From NCBI GenBank assembly GCA_023265355.1, contig JAHFTZ010000135.1, positions 1,077 to 6,794 on the forward strand: a stretch of DNA of 5,718 nt, written 5' to 3'. Below the pieces are notes generated by a model, which saw only the letters and a program-made list of their open reading frames with translations, had not been told where the DNA came from and did not search any database. The position numbers and the translations under genes are program-made. This DNA is from Terriglobus sp. (GTDB taxonomy: Bacteria > Acidobacteriota > Terriglobia > Terriglobales > Acidobacteriaceae). Positions within the stretch are counted from its first letter, which is position 1. Each line of letters opens with the position of its first letter. This document shows, piece by piece, positions 4,431 through 5,718 of this stretch.

Positions 4431-5718
4431 CTAGAAGCTGAATGCGTAAAGTTTGCTGTTTCCCTTTCCGAGGGTGGACCCTGGAATGTGCGCGTATCCG
4501 GAGCCCCAGAAGAGGGTTCCGTTCACGATGGAGGGTGCGTCCAGAATAGACCCGCCGCTATTGAAGCTCCAGAGGACTTGGCCTGTCTGGGCGTTGAGAG
4601 CATACATGTTGCCCGAGATGGAACCTGTAAAGACCACACCATTTGCGACGCTCATCCCGCCCATATCGATTGCTCCTACCGTAGGATCGGCCGTCTGCCA
4701 GAGAATCTTTCCTGTCTGGGCATTGAGAGCGGCCCATGAACCCCATGTAATGCTCTGTCCTTGGGGTTGGAGGGTGTAAGAGACCTGATTGAAGTCGGTC
4801 AATGGCAGGTAGACGTTGGTGCCGTCACTCGCGTTCCCCCACATCTCACCTCCAACACCTCCAGGTCCTACAGAGGTGTGCCAGAGGATAGCGCCGGTAT
4901 CGGGATTGAGTGCCCAATACGTTCCACTCTTTTCGCCAATGCCAACGATATTTGTGCCGATCAGATTCGCGCCCGATCCGGCAAAGTCCACATCCGTTCC
5001 TGCTGGGTTAGGGCATGGTGTGGCGCCGACGGCTGGCGTGATTCCACAGTCGGCGATCCAGGTATCGTAGCCGAGCACTTTAGTCGCCCACTTGATACTG
5101 CCGTCTTTTAGATTCAGCGCAAGCACGCTGTCGATGTGATCATTCGAGTTCGTGCAGGATCCAGTGGTATCCCCACTTGCGATGTTGTCTATCTCGCACT
5201 CTGCGGTGCCTGCTGTGGCGGTGTAGTTATCGCCGGTGCCGATGTAAAGGAGATTGCGAGTGGTGTCGATTGCGGGTGGCTGCCAGACGGATCCACCGCT
5301 GAATTGATTGGTTTGTCCTCCATTACTGGGAACTGTAAATGTCTGCCAGAGTTTTGCTCCTGTCGTAGCATCCAGCGCTACGACGCTGCCGCGAAAGGTG
5401 CAGCAGGGGTAGCCCGGTACTGTCGCCAGGCCCTCTTCAATCGATGAGACGCCGACGTAGATGACGTTGTTGAACGAGACAGGTGAACCGGTGATGACTG
5501 CGGCAGGGTGGGGATCGACTTGTGTGCGCCACATAAGGTTGCCCGTTGAGGGGTTGACGGCGATGACATCGGCTCCAGCATGTGTCTTGAAGAAGCTAGG
5601 CACGGTATCTCCAATGACGATCTCATTGCTGAGAACCAGTGGGCTGCCTCTGGAGATGGAACCAGCCTGATTGTTGTACTCGGAGATCTGATGCTTCCAT
5701 ATCTGACTTCCGTTTGTG
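4431..5718 (-). CDS. PQQ-type beta-propeller quinoprotein, polyvinyl-alcohol-dehydrogenase-like (N-terminus cut by window edge)
   Basis: 428 residues are visible, with the N-terminus beyond the right edge. The frame stays open through a GTG at 5603, which is internal. Blade motifs of the form ALNxxTGxxxW recur: TNGSQIW (1-7), DVIAVNPSTGNLMW (50-63), SVVALDATTGAKLW (111-124), then SVLALNLKDGSIKW, YWALNPDTGAILW, WAALNAQTGKILW and MYALNAQTGQVLW, closing with KLYAFSF at the C-terminus. This implies about eight blades. YPCCTFRG (residues 103-110) holds an adjacent cysteine pair followed by Arg, like the vicinal disulfide that contacts PQQ in methanol and alcohol dehydrogenases. YIGTGDNYT and YDTW also resemble this class. 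The likely role is PQQ-dependent oxidation of an alcohol or polymer in the periplasm; substrate unknown. No CxxCH haem site is visible, so electrons must leave by another protein or a missing domain. GC looks lower and codon use looser than in the TPR gene. Convergent with the TPR gene, 80 bp apart. Confidence 0.88.
   Translation of the reverse strand, partial: TNGSQIWKHQISEYNNQAGSISRGSPLVLSNEIVIGDTVPSFFKTHAGADVIAVNPSTGNLMWRTQVDPHPAAVITGSPVSFNNVIYVGVSSIEEGLATVPGYPCCTFRGSVVALDATTGAKLWQTFTVPSNGGQTNQFSGGSVWQPPAIDTTRNLLYIGTGDNYTATAGTAECEIDNIASGDTTGSCTNSNDHIDSVLALNLKDGSIKWATKVLGYDTWIADCGITPAVGATPCPNPAGTDVDFAGSGANLIGTNIVGIGEKSGTYWALNPDTGAILWHTSVGPGGVGGEMWGNASDGTNVYLPLTDFNQVSYTLQPQGQSITWGSWAALNAQTGKILWQTADPTVGAIDMGGMSVANGVVFTGSISGNMYALNAQTGQVLWSFNSGGSILDAPSIVNGTLFWGSGYAHIPGSTLGKGNSKLYAFSF
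4582..4730 (-). repeat. Near-identical 20-bp blade repeats in the propeller gene
   Basis: The 20-bp segments at 4582-4601 and 4711-4730 differ at a single position (19 of 20 identical). Both encode the ALNAQTG core of neighbouring propeller blades, 129 bp (43 codons) apart. The other blades are much less alike at DNA level, which suggests recent duplication or gene conversion between these last two blades. Confidence 0.6.

Noticed and set aside
5601..5603. GTG at 5603 as the start of the propeller gene
   Set aside because: The frame continues upstream with further propeller sequence (TNGSQIW at the window edge), so the GTG is an internal valine and the true start lies outside the window.
4453..5670. 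Short plus-strand open frames across the propeller gene
   Set aside because: The minus-strand frame carries repeated propeller motifs across the whole stretch. The plus-strand frames are short, mutually overlapping and featureless.

Overview
The window reads as a chromosomal segment of an acidobacterium, most likely class Terriglobia (the Terriglobus / Granulicella / Edaphobacter group). This is an inference from protein style: a secreted protein with a carboxypeptidase-regulatory-like domain followed by TPRs, an orphan exported family I associate with Acidobacteriota, and moderately high GC with strong C/G third positions in most genes. There are no rRNA, tRNA, CRISPR or insertion-sequence features.

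Layout, left to right. (1) Positions 1-889, minus strand: an exported protein of unknown function, cut at its C-terminus by the window edge. Its signal peptide contains a 15-bp tandem repeat. (2) Positions 890-1021: a short divergent intergenic region. (3) Positions 1022-3087, plus strand: three closely packed genes. They are an exported NUP-family ('purine nucleoside permease') protein that looks like a nucleoside-phosphorylase-fold enzyme, a small DUF2007 protein, and queC (7-cyano-7-deazaguanine synthase), whose start overlaps the end of the DUF2007 gene. (4) Positions 3088-3228: a leader region with a perfect 8-bp hairpin. (5) Positions 3229-4350, plus strand: the exported TPR protein, with a good ribosome-binding site and followed by a textbook intrinsic terminator. 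(6) Positions 4431-5718, minus strand: a PQQ-type beta-propeller quinoprotein resembling polyvinyl-alcohol dehydrogenase, cut at its N-terminus by the right edge and convergent with the TPR gene.

Four of the six proteins appear to work outside the cytoplasm: three have visible signal peptides, and the propeller's N-terminus is missing but its family is exported. QueC and the DUF2007 protein are cytoplasmic. QueC makes preQ0, the precursor of queuosine and other 7-deazaguanines. Its position behind a purine-nucleoside protein may be chance or may reflect a shared purine/deazapurine theme. No defence system, mobile element or clearly novel multi-gene system is visible. The points most worth a second look are the repeat-built signal peptide, the enzyme-like 'permease', the TPR-gene leader hairpin, and the vicinal-cysteine motif and near-identical blade repeats of the propeller gene.
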